From DASRHD01 sp035485575 (GTDB taxonomy: Bacteria > Verrucomicrobiota > Verrucomicrobiia > Opitutales > Opitutaceae): a stretch of DNA of 64,000 nt. Both the position numbers and the translations under genes were made by a program. Shown here one piece after another: positions 16,296-26,414 of this stretch. Every line of letters begins with the position of its first letter. The first letter of the stretch is position 1. Location of the stretch: contig DATHNW010000024.1 in the NCBI GenBank assembly GCA_035485575.1, positions 124,001 to 188,000 of the forward strand, written 5' to 3'. A model generated the notes under the pieces. The model saw only the letters and a list, made by a program, of their open reading frames with translations. It searched no databases and was not told the origin of the DNA.

Positions 16296-16328
16296 AAAAA
16301 GCGGCCGGTGCGTGACCGGCCGCTTTTT
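16296..16328. terminator. Bidirectional rho-independent terminator
   Basis: AAAAA, then GCGGCCGGT, a 5-base loop GCGTG, ACCGGCCGC, then TTTTT: a perfect 9-bp GC stem flanked by A and T tracts. It sits immediately downstream of tRNA-Gly on the minus strand and also after the GH2 gene on the plus strand, so it can serve both. Confidence 0.85.
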
Positions 16329-16336
16329 CAAAATGG

Positions 16337-16409
<73 letters not shown>

Positions 16410-16423
16410 AAAACAGAGGGACA

Positions 16424-16451
16424 GTGCTACGCGGTGCAGAAATGCCGTCAA
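16424..16451 (-). promoter_or_regulatory. Predicted sigma-70-type promoter of tRNA-Gly
   Basis: On the minus strand TTGACG (16451-16446) and TAGCAC (16429-16424) are 16 bases apart, the same spacing as at tRNA-Asp. This would start transcription about 7-9 bases upstream of the mature tRNA. The -10 box is weak. Confidence 0.45.
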
Positions 16452-16469
16452 CAGCATTTTCTGCAGGCT

Positions 16470-17663
16470 TTACTGCCCCGCCGGCCTAGATTCGCGCGGC
16501 AAAAAATCACGAAGCAACGCGCCAGCCGCCTCGTCACAGGCTTTGGCCGCATTGTCGCCTCCTTTATTGCAGGCGATGAGCACAGCGAAATCCTTCTCCG
16601 GCGCGAGCCAGGTGACGCAAAGCCACATTGTGTTGCTGCCGGCGTGGGTGAGCGCGAGGCCTCTGCTGCCGGCTTTTTCGCCTTTCGCCCACGGACGCTG
16701 GACGGCGCCCCATCCGCAGGCATATTTTTTCCCCGGCCCGGACGCGGGGGTATGCAGTTTGGCAAAAGATTCGCTCGAGAGAAGCGTGGCTTGATGGTTC
16801 GGATTGGCCGGATCGCCGCGAAGATGGAGGACGATAAATTTTGCCCAATCCGGCATGCTCATGTGAACCGCTCCGGCAGGGGCAATGGCGGGCGGATTAT
16901 CACTCCGTGGCCCCGGTTCAACCGGCTCGCCCGAGGATTTGTGGCCGAGCGGCTGGTCGATTTTCCCGATTTCTCCCGGCGCTCCAAAGCCGGCGGTCGT
17001 GATGTTCAGGGGCTTGAAAAGCCGCACCTGAAGCAGTTCCTCCCATGTCTGGCCGGTGATTTTTTCCGCCATGGCGCCAGCTATCGCGTAACCCGCATTG
17101 GAATACAGATACTCGCTGCCCGGTGGAAACTCCGGCGGCCGGGACAGAACGCCCTCCACCAATTGCAGACGCTGCTGCGCCGGCGTGCCTGTGCGCGCCA
17201 AAAGACGGGCCCAGAGACCACCAGAATTGAGATCGCCTGGCGCACCGGCCCGGTGGGTCAGAAGCTGCTCGATGGTCACCGTCTTCCAAGCCGGGTTCAT
17301 ATCCTTGATCGTGTCGCCAAAAACATCGGCGATCGTGGTGCTCCAGCTCAGCCTACCCTCCTCGATCAGCATCGCGATCAGCGTCGCGGTCATGGCCTTG
17401 GTGTCGGATCCAAGATGAAACTGATCATCGATGGTGATTGGCCCGGGCGCACCGGCTTTGCGAACGCCAGCGACCCCTTGGGCGATGATGCGGTCGCCTT
17501 GCAGGGCGATCGCCGCCATTCCCGGGACACCGTATTTGGCAATGATTGGTTTCAACATGTCAGCAATGTCAGCAGGCTTGTCCACCCGCCCCGTTTCTTC
17601 CGCGTCAGACAGGCAGGATGCAAATGAAAGCAATGCGATAAAAGAAATGGTTCGTAATGTCAT
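16470..17663 (-). CDS. Class C beta-lactamase-type serine hydrolase, lipoprotein
   Basis: The 397 residues begin MTLRTISFIALLSFASCLSD, a signal peptide with lipobox FASC (C17), so it is probably a membrane-anchored periplasmic enzyme. The serine-hydrolase triad motifs are present: S86-D-T-K89 (SxxK), YSNAGYAI (YxN) and LTHAGSNTM (HxG in place of KTG). Such proteins include class C beta-lactamases, D,D-peptidases and esterases; the length fits the AmpC/EstB group. It lies 19 bases downstream of the BlaI/M56 pair and is probably the effector of that operon. Whether it hydrolyses beta-lactams cannot be told from sequence. Confidence 0.87.
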   Translation of the reverse strand: MTLRTISFIALLSFASCLSDAEETGRVDKPADIADMLKPIIAKYGVPGMAAIALQGDRIIAQGVAGVRKAGAPGPITIDDQFHLGSDTKAMTATLIAMLIEEGRLSWSTTIADVFGDTIKDMNPAWKTVTIEQLLTHRAGAPGDLNSGGLWARLLARTGTPAQQRLQLVEGVLSRPPEFPPGSEYLYSNAGYAIAGAMAEKITGQTWEELLQVRLFKPLNITTAGFGAPGEIGKIDQPLGHKSSGEPVEPGPRSDNPPAIAPAGAVHMSMPDWAKFIVLHLRGDPANPNHQATLLSSESFAKLHTPASGPGKKYACGWGAVQRPWAKGEKAGSRGLALTHAGSNTMWLCVTWLAPEKDFAVLIACNKGGDNAAKACDEAAGALLRDFLPRESRPAGQ

Positions 17664-17682
17664 GTTGCAGGGAAAAGCCGTG

Positions 17683-19014
17683 TTACAATTTTGGTTTGAT
17701 GTAATAGCCCGTGGCTTTCCATGCCCCATCGGTGTCTTTGGCTGCCGCAACCGTCTCGACCGCATATTTGAGGTTATCAAAGGAAGATTCGAACTGGGCG
17801 ACGACGAACTCCCCTTTCATCACTTTATCCCCCTGCACCGGGTCCACCTGAAGGCTGGCGGACACCAGCTTGCGTTCGTTGCATTTGCCCAGGGGAGTCC
17901 GGGTGCCATTCAGCGCGGCAAGCCATTTTTCGGCGGTCACATGTTCCTGAAAATGACCCGAAGCGTCCTTCCAGCTCTGCTCATACTGGCCGGCGTCAAT
18001 GCCCTTCATCCAGCTTTCCATGGCGGCCACGGCAGCGGCCTTGGGATCGGCCGGGGTGTCGGTCGCGGCATGGGTCGGCTGTAAGATAATAAGAGCGGCG
18101 AGCAGCAGCCCGACGACGCCCGCCAGCAGGAGGCGGGGTGATTTGTTTCGGTAACAGTTGATCATGGTCATTCTCCTTTTGAGGTGGTTGATTGATTCGG
18201 CGATGGCGAGGGCGCCAAAGGGCACCCCCGCGCCATTAGTCTCCCGCAACGTCTGCAACAGGACTGCCCCGTACGCCCGGCCGGAAGCATCCTTCATCCA
18301 ACGCATGGCAGCTTCGTCGGCGGCCTCCTCGCGAAAACGGGCCCAGGCAGCGAAGGCGACGTGCGCCATAGGATTAAACCAATGGATCGCCCGGACCACC
18401 GTAAACAGCCAGTTGCCCGGCACATCGAACCACCGGAAATGCGCCAACTCATGCAGCATGACCGCGCGCAACCCGTCCCGGGGCATCGTGGTCACGAGCC
18501 CGGCCGGCAAGAGAATGCGAGGCCGCAGCCAGCCGAGAATGGCCGGCGAAGGCACGGAGGCGGAAACCACCAAACCGATGGGGGCAGTGACGCCAGTCTC
18601 CTGCTTGCAGTCCTCGAGCAGTTCCAAAAGTTCGCTGTTGGTGGAAAGCCGTTCGCGCGGCCATCGGCGCATCACCCGACTGGTCTGCGCAGTCACCACC
18701 ACCAGGTACAAAGCCGCGCCGCCCAGCCACAGCCACGACCAGACATGGCCGCGGCTATGAACCACCGCGGGGGCCGGCTGGTTGTCCGCTGGTCCGGCCA
18801 CCGGCAAAAGATTTTGCCATTTTTGCATCAGGGGCACATGCGCCAGCGGCGGCAGTACAGGCACCCGCAGTGGCAGCAAAAAGGCCAGCGGCACCAGCAG
18901 CCACCACCCCCGCCGCGAAACTGCGCTCATGCGGCTCCCCAGCAGCCGGTCGAGCCCCATGACCACGAGTGCCACCAGCGAACCGCGCAGCGTCAAATCA
19001 ACGAGCAGGCTCAT
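17683..19014 (-). CDS. M56 (BlaR1-like) metallopeptidase with DUF4019-like tail
   Basis: A 443-residue integral membrane protein with helices at about 5-22, 36-55 and 92-110. The M56 zinc motif HELAH (H188-H192) is in the cytoplasmic loop, a conserved EEAADE lies near residue 230, and a further span is at about 295-313. In BlaR1/MecR1 the protease cleaves the BlaI repressor. Here the extracellular C-terminus (about 320-443) is not a penicillin-binding sensor domain: it has no SxxK motif and instead resembles DUF4019, with W-W-F-VT-W spacing and RTPLGKC. The sensed ligand is therefore probably not a beta-lactam acylating the sensor. Its ATG overlaps the repressor stop. Confidence 0.85.
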   Translation of the reverse strand: MSLLVDLTLRGSLVALVVMGLDRLLGSRMSAVSRRGWWLLVPLAFLLPLRVPVLPPLAHVPLMQKWQNLLPVAGPADNQPAPAVVHSRGHVWSWLWLGGAALYLVVVTAQTSRVMRRWPRERLSTNSELLELLEDCKQETGVTAPIGLVVSASVPSPAILGWLRPRILLPAGLVTTMPRDGLRAVMLHELAHFRWFDVPGNWLFTVVRAIHWFNPMAHVAFAAWARFREEAADEAAMRWMKDASGRAYGAVLLQTLRETNGAGVPFGALAIAESINHLKRRMTMINCYRNKSPRLLLAGVVGLLLAALIILQPTHAATDTPADPKAAAVAAMESWMKGIDAGQYEQSWKDASGHFQEHVTAEKWLAALNGTRTPLGKCNERKLVSASLQVDPVQGDKVMKGEFVVAQFESSFDNLKYAVETVAAAKDTDGAWKATGYYIKPKL

Positions 19015-19391
19015 GACTCTTTCCTCCCCTCACGAAAAATGCGTTCCAGCTCGTCCAATTCCTTTCGGCTCAGACGCCGCGAGCGCACAAAATGGGCCAC
19101 CATCGGCGAAAGCGCGCCGTCGAACACACGATGCAAAAAGGAATCCGCCTCCGTCGTCCGCAACTGATCCTCCGTGAAGACCGGATAATAGACATAGGAC
19201 TTGCCCACTTTTTCAAAACGAAGAGCGCCCTTGGCCAGCAGCCGGTTCAACAGGGTCTTGATCGTGGCCACGCTCCATTCCTTGCGGGTCGAAAGGGCCG
19301 TGACCACCTCATGCGCGGTGCAGGAAGAACGCTTCCAGACCGTCTTCATCACCTGCCATTCGGACTCCGAGATGCGTGGGGGTGTTTTCAT
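19011..19391 (-). CDS. BlaI/MecI/CopY family transcriptional repressor
   Basis: The 126-residue protein is a winged-helix repressor. MKTPPRISESEWQVMKTVWK is the standard family opening, LSTRKEWSVATIKTLLNRLL is the recognition region, and a C-terminal helical dimerisation part carries the region that the partner M56 protease normally cleaves. It likely represses its own operon through the two dyads that abut its start codon. The stop overlaps the M56 gene by four bases. I see no Shine-Dalgarno sequence ahead of the ATG, since the bases that would hold it form the operator. Confidence 0.92.
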   Translation of the reverse strand: MKTPPRISESEWQVMKTVWKRSSCTAHEVVTALSTRKEWSVATIKTLLNRLLAKGALRFEKVGKSYVYYPVFTEDQLRTTEADSFLHRVFDGALSPMVAHFVRSRRLSRKELDELERIFREGRKES

Positions 19392-19427
19392 TTACATCTG
19401 TAAACACAGATTTGATTACAGTTGTAA
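19391..19427 (-). promoter_or_regulatory. Paired BlaI-type operator dyads
   Basis: Two dyads match the TACA-N2-TGTA pattern of BlaI/MecI operators: TTTACATCTGTAAA (19391-19404) and TTACAGTTGTAA (19416-19427). Their centres are 24 bases apart, close to two and a half helical turns. The first touches the repressor start codon. This is strong evidence for autoregulation of the three-gene operon. Confidence 0.8.
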
Positions 19428-19597
19428 ACAATAAAATGTGCTCAGCTTTTTTCCGCTGTCGGCGGCCATGGTGCGGCCGCGGCCCCTGCGAATTATCAAT
19501 CGGCAAAGCCGCCGCGACCCGGCGCCGGAAGCGGCGTCACGATTGGTGACCCATTAAGGAACGCGCAACTGCCCCCCGATCCGTTCCCTGGCCGCGG

Positions 19598-21751
19598 TTA
19601 ATCCTCCCGGCGCTCGTTGAGGACGAGCTTCTCGCCGGGACGAGCCGCAGCGGCGGACTTGGGTTTTTCATCCTGTTCGCGCCGGTCGCTGTAGTAAGCG
19701 TAATTTTTCGTGTAATAACCGTAGTCGTCGCCGGCGTTGTCCGGCACCTGGTTGAGGATGACACCGAGCAGCGGAACCTTGATGCCGTCGATGATCTGCT
19801 TCGCGCGCAGGACCATGCTTTGCGGATTGCGGCGATGCTGGATGAGGAGCACGGCGGCATCGGCCACGGTGGCGAGCACGGCGGCGTCGCTCACCCCGAT
19901 GATGGGCGGCGAGTCGAAGATGATCTTGGTGTAGCGGCCCCGCAGCTCGGCGATGAGTTCGCGCAGGCGGTTGACGTAGAGCAGGCTGAGCGTGAAGCCG
20001 GCGGCGGAGCCGCTGGGCAGGAAGTCGAGGCCGGGGGCGATGCCGCGCTGGATGGCGGCGTCGAGCGGGACCTTGTTGAGCAGGAAATCGGCGAGGCCGG
20101 GCTCCTTCGGGCGGTGCGCGAGGCGGTGCTGCGTGGGGCGGCGGAGGTCGGAATCGATGAGCAGCACGCGTTCGCCCGTCGCGGCCATGACGCGCACCAG
20201 ATGGTGCAGCGTGGTGGACTTGCCCTCCCCCGGCCCGGCGGAAAAAATGACGAGCGCGGCGGACTGGCCCGGCTTGAGCGCAAGGTTAAGGTTGGTGTGC
20301 AGGACGCGGAACGGCTCGGTCGCGGCCGGGTCGTCGTCCGCGGCCTTTTGGGCGGGGTTGACGAAGGGGATCACGCTGAGCACGGGCAGCTGCAGGCGGT
20401 TTTCCACGTCGGCCACGCTGCGGAAGCTGGTGTCAAAATACTCCAGGACCACGGCGACGCCGATCGCGAGCACAGAGCCAAAAAGCACGGAAAAAATGAG
20501 GTTGAGCGGCCAGCTGGGCTTGCTGGGACGGCGCGCCGCCTCGGCGGTGTTGAGGATCTCGATGGTTTTTTTCGGGACCTGGAAATCGATTTCGCGCTGG
20601 CGCAGCGTGAGCTTGAGGGTGGTGAGCAGGTGGGTCTCGTCGTCGAGCTTCTGCGCGGCCTCCTCGAACGGCCGCATGCGCTCGCGGGCGGACAGGATCT
20701 GGTCCACCTTGGCCTGCGCGAGCTGCTGCTTGAGCTCCGTGACGCGCGCCTCGGCCTCCTCGTAGGAAATCTGCAGGGATTTTTCGTAACCGTTGAGCAG
20801 GGTTTCCAGCTGCTCCCGGATCTTGGCGGTGTTCGCGACGGCGGCAACGAGGTCGGGGTGCGCGGCGCCCAGGCGTCCCTTGAGCTTCGTCACCGTCTGG
20901 TCGGCCACAAGATAGGCCTGCAGCAGGTTCTGGATGTTCTGGTCCTGGATCAGCTCGGAGTTGACGAGGCTGAGGCGCTGCTCGAACGGGATGTCCTTGA
21001 ACTGCTCCCAGCGCGTCTTGCGGCCGATGGCGTCCACGCTGAGCGCGATGAGCGAGTTCTGCATCTGGCGCAGCGTCTCGATTTCCATGTCGCTGTAACG
21101 CGACTGCAGGTCGACGCCGGAAATATTGAGGTCGTGGCGGAGTTTTTCCACGGCATCTCGCTGCTGCGAGACGGTCTGCTCCTGGCCGGTCAGCTCGGTC
21201 TTCAGCTTTTCCATGCCCTCGCGCTGCTCGGAGGTGGCCAGGTCGATGCGGTCGGCGGCGTAAACGCTGGCGATCTCGTTGGCGATGGCGGCGGCCAGCT
21301 GCGCGTCGCGGGCGTAGACGTTGATCTCGATGATCGACGAGCTGCGCTGCGATTCCACGCGCAGCATCTTGTCGAGCAGGTACTGGAAGGTGACCGCGGT
21401 GGGCAGCGGGCCGGCGGCGTCGAGCACCCGGCCGAGCTTTTCATCGAGGCCGAGGTGATCGATGACCGGATAGAGGATTTTTTCCGACTGCAGGATCTTG
21501 AACTGATCCTGCAAAAAATACGGATCGTAGTAGCTGCTGGTCTGCGCCTGGAAGAGCTTGACCTCGCTTTCGGGCTTCTCGACCCGGATCTTGGTCGTGG
21601 CCAGCCACCAGCGCGGGAGGAGCGCGGTGACGCCCGCCGTGGTCAGGACGACCAGCGCAAGCACAAGAAAGATCAGCGCGCGGCGCAGCCGCAGGATGCG
21701 AAAAAAATCCGCGAGTGAAGCGCTGTCCGGGCCGGCATTGAGCAAAGCCAT
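19598..21751 (-). CDS. Polysaccharide biosynthesis tyrosine autokinase (Wzc/GumC-like)
   Basis: Controls chain length and export of extracellular polysaccharide at the inner membrane. The 717-residue protein has membrane helices at about 28-48 and 430-450 enclosing a Wzz domain and a long periplasmic coiled coil (about 160-400). The C-terminal BY-kinase domain carries Walker A SAGPGEGKSTT (about 507), Walker A' LLIDSDLRRP and Walker B IIFDSPPIIG (about 609), and a tyrosine cluster DYGYYTKNYAYYSD near 673-690 for autophosphorylation. It is followed by a basic tail. The next gene upstream encodes an outer-membrane barrel. Confidence 0.92.
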   Translation of the reverse strand: MALLNAGPDSASLADFFRILRLRRALIFLVLALVVLTTAGVTALLPRWWLATTKIRVEKPESEVKLFQAQTSSYYDPYFLQDQFKILQSEKILYPVIDHLGLDEKLGRVLDAAGPLPTAVTFQYLLDKMLRVESQRSSSIIEINVYARDAQLAAAIANEIASVYAADRIDLATSEQREGMEKLKTELTGQEQTVSQQRDAVEKLRHDLNISGVDLQSRYSDMEIETLRQMQNSLIALSVDAIGRKTRWEQFKDIPFEQRLSLVNSELIQDQNIQNLLQAYLVADQTVTKLKGRLGAAHPDLVAAVANTAKIREQLETLLNGYEKSLQISYEEAEARVTELKQQLAQAKVDQILSARERMRPFEEAAQKLDDETHLLTTLKLTLRQREIDFQVPKKTIEILNTAEAARRPSKPSWPLNLIFSVLFGSVLAIGVAVVLEYFDTSFRSVADVENRLQLPVLSVIPFVNPAQKAADDDPAATEPFRVLHTNLNLALKPGQSAALVIFSAGPGEGKSTTLHHLVRVMAATGERVLLIDSDLRRPTQHRLAHRPKEPGLADFLLNKVPLDAAIQRGIAPGLDFLPSGSAAGFTLSLLYVNRLRELIAELRGRYTKIIFDSPPIIGVSDAAVLATVADAAVLLIQHRRNPQSMVLRAKQIIDGIKVPLLGVILNQVPDNAGDDYGYYTKNYAYYSDRREQDEKPKSAAAARPGEKLVLNERRED

Positions 21752-21822
21752 GGGAGGGTAGCGAACGGCAGCGCGCGCGGCTCAGCAAGCTCGTTTGCTG
21801 GGACGGCACCCCGCGAAGCCCG

Positions 21823-22998
21823 TCAAAACGAATAGGTGGCGCTCACCCCGGTGCGATTGCGGGTGAATTCGCGGCTTTTGACGTCGGAGCTGACCCGGTC
21901 GTGGTCGTAGCTGGCGGTGAGAGCCCAATTTTTCGTCGGCAGGTAGGTGAGCGCCAGGCCGGCCCGCGTGGTGTCTTCATTGGCATTGGCGAAGCCGCGC
22001 CGGCCCTGCAGCACCGAGGGCTCGTAATCGAGCGACGCGGAGGCGACGACCAGTGCGCTGAGCGCGTGCTGCAGGTTCACGAAGAACTGGTTCACCTTTT
22101 CGTCGGTATAGGTGACGACGTCCGAGACTTCCTCCAGCGAGTAGGCGTAGCCCGCGGAGACAAAGGAGTGGTTGGCGTAGTCGTACTTGGCGCTCAGCTC
22201 GACATACGGCGCGGTCGTGCTGCGCTGGCTTTTGCGGGTGCGGTCCTCGAAACCCGCGCGGAAGCTGGCCGTGTACTGCTTGCCCAGGGCGTAATCGGCG
22301 CCGCCAAGGAAGAAATTCGAGGTCTTGTCCTTGGTGCCGCCGGCCGTGTCGTAATTGATTTGCTGATACCGGTACTCGGCCGCGGCCTTGATCTCCGGCA
22401 GCACCGCATAATTGCCCTCCAGGCCGAACAGGTTCTCGGTGCGGTCGAGCTCGCCGGCGAGAAACCCGTCGTCATAGCGATAATTGAGGCTGCGGAACTT
22501 CAACACGACGCCGGCCTTCGGCAGCGGGCTGGTCGCCAGGTGGGCATCGAGCTGGTTGCTCTTGAAGGACTGGTTCGTGTTCACCGGCACGCCGGCAAGC
22601 AGCGCGGCGGGATTCCTGCTGATGTCGTAGGTGTCGCTGAGATCGAACGTAGTGAGGGGGGAAAACGCGTAGGCCGCCCGGCCATTGAACAGATGGCTGA
22701 AGAGCGCCTTGGTGCCCGGGCGGTTGTCAAAATAATCCATGTCGAGCTCGTAGCCCGCCGAGACAAACAGCTGGTTCGTGACCGACTGGTTGTACTTCAA
22801 CTGCGGCGAAACGCTGTAGACCCAGCTGTGGATTTCATTGCTCGGCGCGCCGAAGATATTGCTGTCGTAGGACACTCCCCCGCGTAGCGACGCCGACCAC
22901 GCCTTGCCCTGCTCCTGTTCGGGAATGGGCGCGTAAACCGCGAAAACAGGCAAAGCCGAAGCGACGGAGACAAGGATGCAGGCGCAGAAAAATCTCAT
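21823..22998 (-). CDS. Outer-membrane beta-barrel protein
   Basis: The 391-residue protein has a signal peptide (MRFFCACILVSVASALPVFA). The rest is a run of alternating-hydrophobic strands with frequent aromatic girdle residues, such as LFVSAGYELDMDYF and VSATYSF at the very end. The terminal Phe is the classic BAM recognition signal. It resembles the BBP2-type barrels found with exopolysaccharide loci. Placement 71 bases upstream of the tyrosine autokinase on the same strand suggests it serves polysaccharide export or surface attachment, in place of a Wza channel, which is not present here. Confidence 0.8.
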   Translation of the reverse strand: MRFFCACILVSVASALPVFAVYAPIPEQEQGKAWSASLRGGVSYDSNIFGAPSNEIHSWVYSVSPQLKYNQSVTNQLFVSAGYELDMDYFDNRPGTKALFSHLFNGRAAYAFSPLTTFDLSDTYDISRNPAALLAGVPVNTNQSFKSNQLDAHLATSPLPKAGVVLKFRSLNYRYDDGFLAGELDRTENLFGLEGNYAVLPEIKAAAEYRYQQINYDTAGGTKDKTSNFFLGGADYALGKQYTASFRAGFEDRTRKSQRSTTAPYVELSAKYDYANHSFVSAGYAYSLEEVSDVVTYTDEKVNQFFVNLQHALSALVVASASLDYEPSVLQGRRGFANANEDTTRAGLALTYLPTKNWALTASYDHDRVSSDVKSREFTRNRTGVSATYSF

Positions 22999-23049
22999 GA
23001 GAGCCGGAAAATTTGAAAAAACCTAGGTGGAAATCTTCCTGCGAAGCAA

Positions 23050-24807
23050 TTACTTTCCCCGCGGAGGCAGCGCGGGGTTGAGCATGATGATCAGGTCGTC
23101 CGCCACTTTCACCGGTCCGCGCAACGGAAACTGCGGTGGAAAGCTTCCGGTAACCAGGCCCGTATAAACCTCCGCCCATTCGCCCAAACGACTCCCCTCG
23201 CCCGCCTTGGCGCCACCCGCAGCCAGTTCGCCGAAAAAAGGCCGATCGAGCGTGTGGGGCGTAAGCAGCAGCGCCCCGAGGGGCTGTTCGGCACCCACGA
23301 CGTAAAAATCATGCAGCCGGGCCGGCTGGGCCCACACACGCATTCCACCATACCAGGCCGCACCGGCTGGCACGTCGGCCATCAGGCCATAATGTCCGAG
23401 GGCGCCGCGTGCCGCCAGTTCCGCTCGCGCGGCCATGAACACGCTGGGATAATAAGGTGGATAGGAGAAATGCAATCGTCGCGGCTCAAGCGCATCATGC
23501 AACAGCGGAATGGCTTGCGTCACCAGCAGCACCGCCGCCGCCGCGCGCGGCCACGCCGACAACGCGGCATTGCTGTCCACCAGCACGAAGAAAAAGGCCG
23601 CGCCAAAAATCATGAGCAGCGGCGCCAGCCATGCCCCCGCCGGCCATTCACTTTCGCCCGAGCCAAGGAACGCCTGCGCCGTTACAGCCACCGCGACTAC
23701 CGCCAGAAAAATCCAGCGCAGCCGGTTCGCCTTGTCGGTCCGGAACCGATAGAGAAAACCCGCCACAAAAAACGCCGTGAACAGGAGGCCCCCACCCGAC
23801 CACAAACGCGTGCGCAGCGTGTCTTGCAACGCCATGAGGCCCTTGTTGCCGAGCTTGTTGAGGCTCAGCTCCGGCGCCACGGTCGAACATGTCGCCCGCA
23901 CCGTGGCCGGTTCCGCCGTAGCGTCGCCAGCCTTGAGCGCCACGTTCTGCCAGGCCAGGCCCACCGGGCTGCCCGTCAGGGCAAAATTGCGCACCACCCA
24001 AGGCGCGGCAACCAACGCGAAGCCCGCCGCCACGACAGCCAGTGCCCGCCATCGCGAACTGCCTTCGAAACGCCAGGCGGCATAGCCCAGAAAAACCAAA
24101 ATCACCGCGCCCACCGAATATTCGGCCAGAAAGAACAGGCCGCCCGCCACGCCCAGCGCGCCGAGCCAGCCCAGCGGCACGCGGCCGGCCGCCGCCTTTT
24201 CCTCGGTTTTCACCAGCAACCAGAATGCCCCCAGCGCCAAGATCATAGGCAGCGGCAGGCCGTTGACCGCGACCGTCTGTTGCCAGACCGGCATGGAAAA
24301 AAGCAGGCCCAGCGCCGCGACCGCGCCAACCCGGACGGAGAAAACCGTTTTCCCCACCACATAGGTCAGCACCGCGGCCAGCCAGAGGAGAACAAGGTTC
24401 AGCGCAAGCAGGGCATAATCCGCGGCGAAGCCGTCGGGCGGCACCGGCTGTTTTGAAAAGAGCGCGGCATCCGGGAGGACGGCCAGCATGCCCGCGATAA
24501 CCATCGAATAAAGCGGCGCGTGATGAAGTTCCGGATACGGCAGGGCCGGATCGAAGCGCTGGCCGCGCGCGGCCAGCACGGCGGCCGTCTGCGGATAATT
24601 GACCAGCGTGGTGAAGCCTCCGCCATGCGCAAGCTGCCGGCCGACCCCGGCCTGCAACAGCGTGGGTTCGGTCTGCGGGCCGTGAAACTGTTTCCAGGCC
24701 ACGACCAGCGACAACCCGAGCAGGCCGAACAAAATCGCACCACGGCGCACCCAACGCGCACCCGCGCCGAGTTCCAGCCAATGCAGCCACTCCTGCCCGG
24801 ATCTCAT
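23050..24807 (-). CDS. Polytopic membrane protein, glycosyltransferase-like (PMT/ArnT type)
   Basis: The 585-residue product has roughly 9-11 hydrophobic helices spread to about residue 440. They include VRRGAILFGLLGLSLVVAW at the start and the loop QFHGPQTEPTLLQ, followed by a soluble C-terminal domain of about 130 residues. An early lumenal loop with acidic residues, LPYPELHHAPLYSM, is typical of GT-C enzymes that use lipid-linked sugars. I cannot name the substrate. The start at 24807 (MRSGQEWLHWLE) is preferred over an arginine-rich extension to 24876. It lies 51 bases upstream of the barrel gene, so the three genes may form one polysaccharide unit. Confidence 0.7.
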   Translation of the reverse strand: MRSGQEWLHWLELGAGARWVRRGAILFGLLGLSLVVAWKQFHGPQTEPTLLQAGVGRQLAHGGGFTTLVNYPQTAAVLAARGQRFDPALPYPELHHAPLYSMVIAGMLAVLPDAALFSKQPVPPDGFAADYALLALNLVLLWLAAVLTYVVGKTVFSVRVGAVAALGLLFSMPVWQQTVAVNGLPLPMILALGAFWLLVKTEEKAAAGRVPLGWLGALGVAGGLFFLAEYSVGAVILVFLGYAAWRFEGSSRWRALAVVAAGFALVAAPWVVRNFALTGSPVGLAWQNVALKAGDATAEPATVRATCSTVAPELSLNKLGNKGLMALQDTLRTRLWSGGGLLFTAFFVAGFLYRFRTDKANRLRWIFLAVVAVAVTAQAFLGSGESEWPAGAWLAPLLMIFGAAFFFVLVDSNAALSAWPRAAAAVLLVTQAIPLLHDALEPRRLHFSYPPYYPSVFMAARAELAARGALGHYGLMADVPAGAAWYGGMRVWAQPARLHDFYVVGAEQPLGALLLTPHTLDRPFFGELAAGGAKAGEGSRLGEWAEVYTGLVTGSFPPQFPLRGPVKVADDLIIMLNPALPPRGK

Positions 24808-24889
24808 CCGAGGGGGAGCGCGGCGGTCCCGGCGCGCGGAAGCATGCTTTGAACGCGCCCGGAGGCCGCGTTCCACCGTTTAGGCCGGT

Positions 24890-26281
<1,392 letters not shown>

Positions 26282-26414
26282 ACCGCCATGACATCACCCC
26301 GGCCCCGGCGGTCAACGGGAAATGAGACGTAACGGCACAGTAGGACTTGTTGGGCATTGCATTGTTAACAAAGATGTTCTCGCCAGTAATTTGACCTGCG
26401 CTAAGGTGGCGACC

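Noticed and set aside
19820..21718. 632-residue plus-strand frame across the tyrosine autokinase
   Set aside because: Antisense shadow; a stop-free frame is expected from the base composition.
26282..26414. Sigma-54 promoter ahead of the hybrid kinase
   Set aside because: GG and GC elements at the required spacing were not found by eye in this interval.
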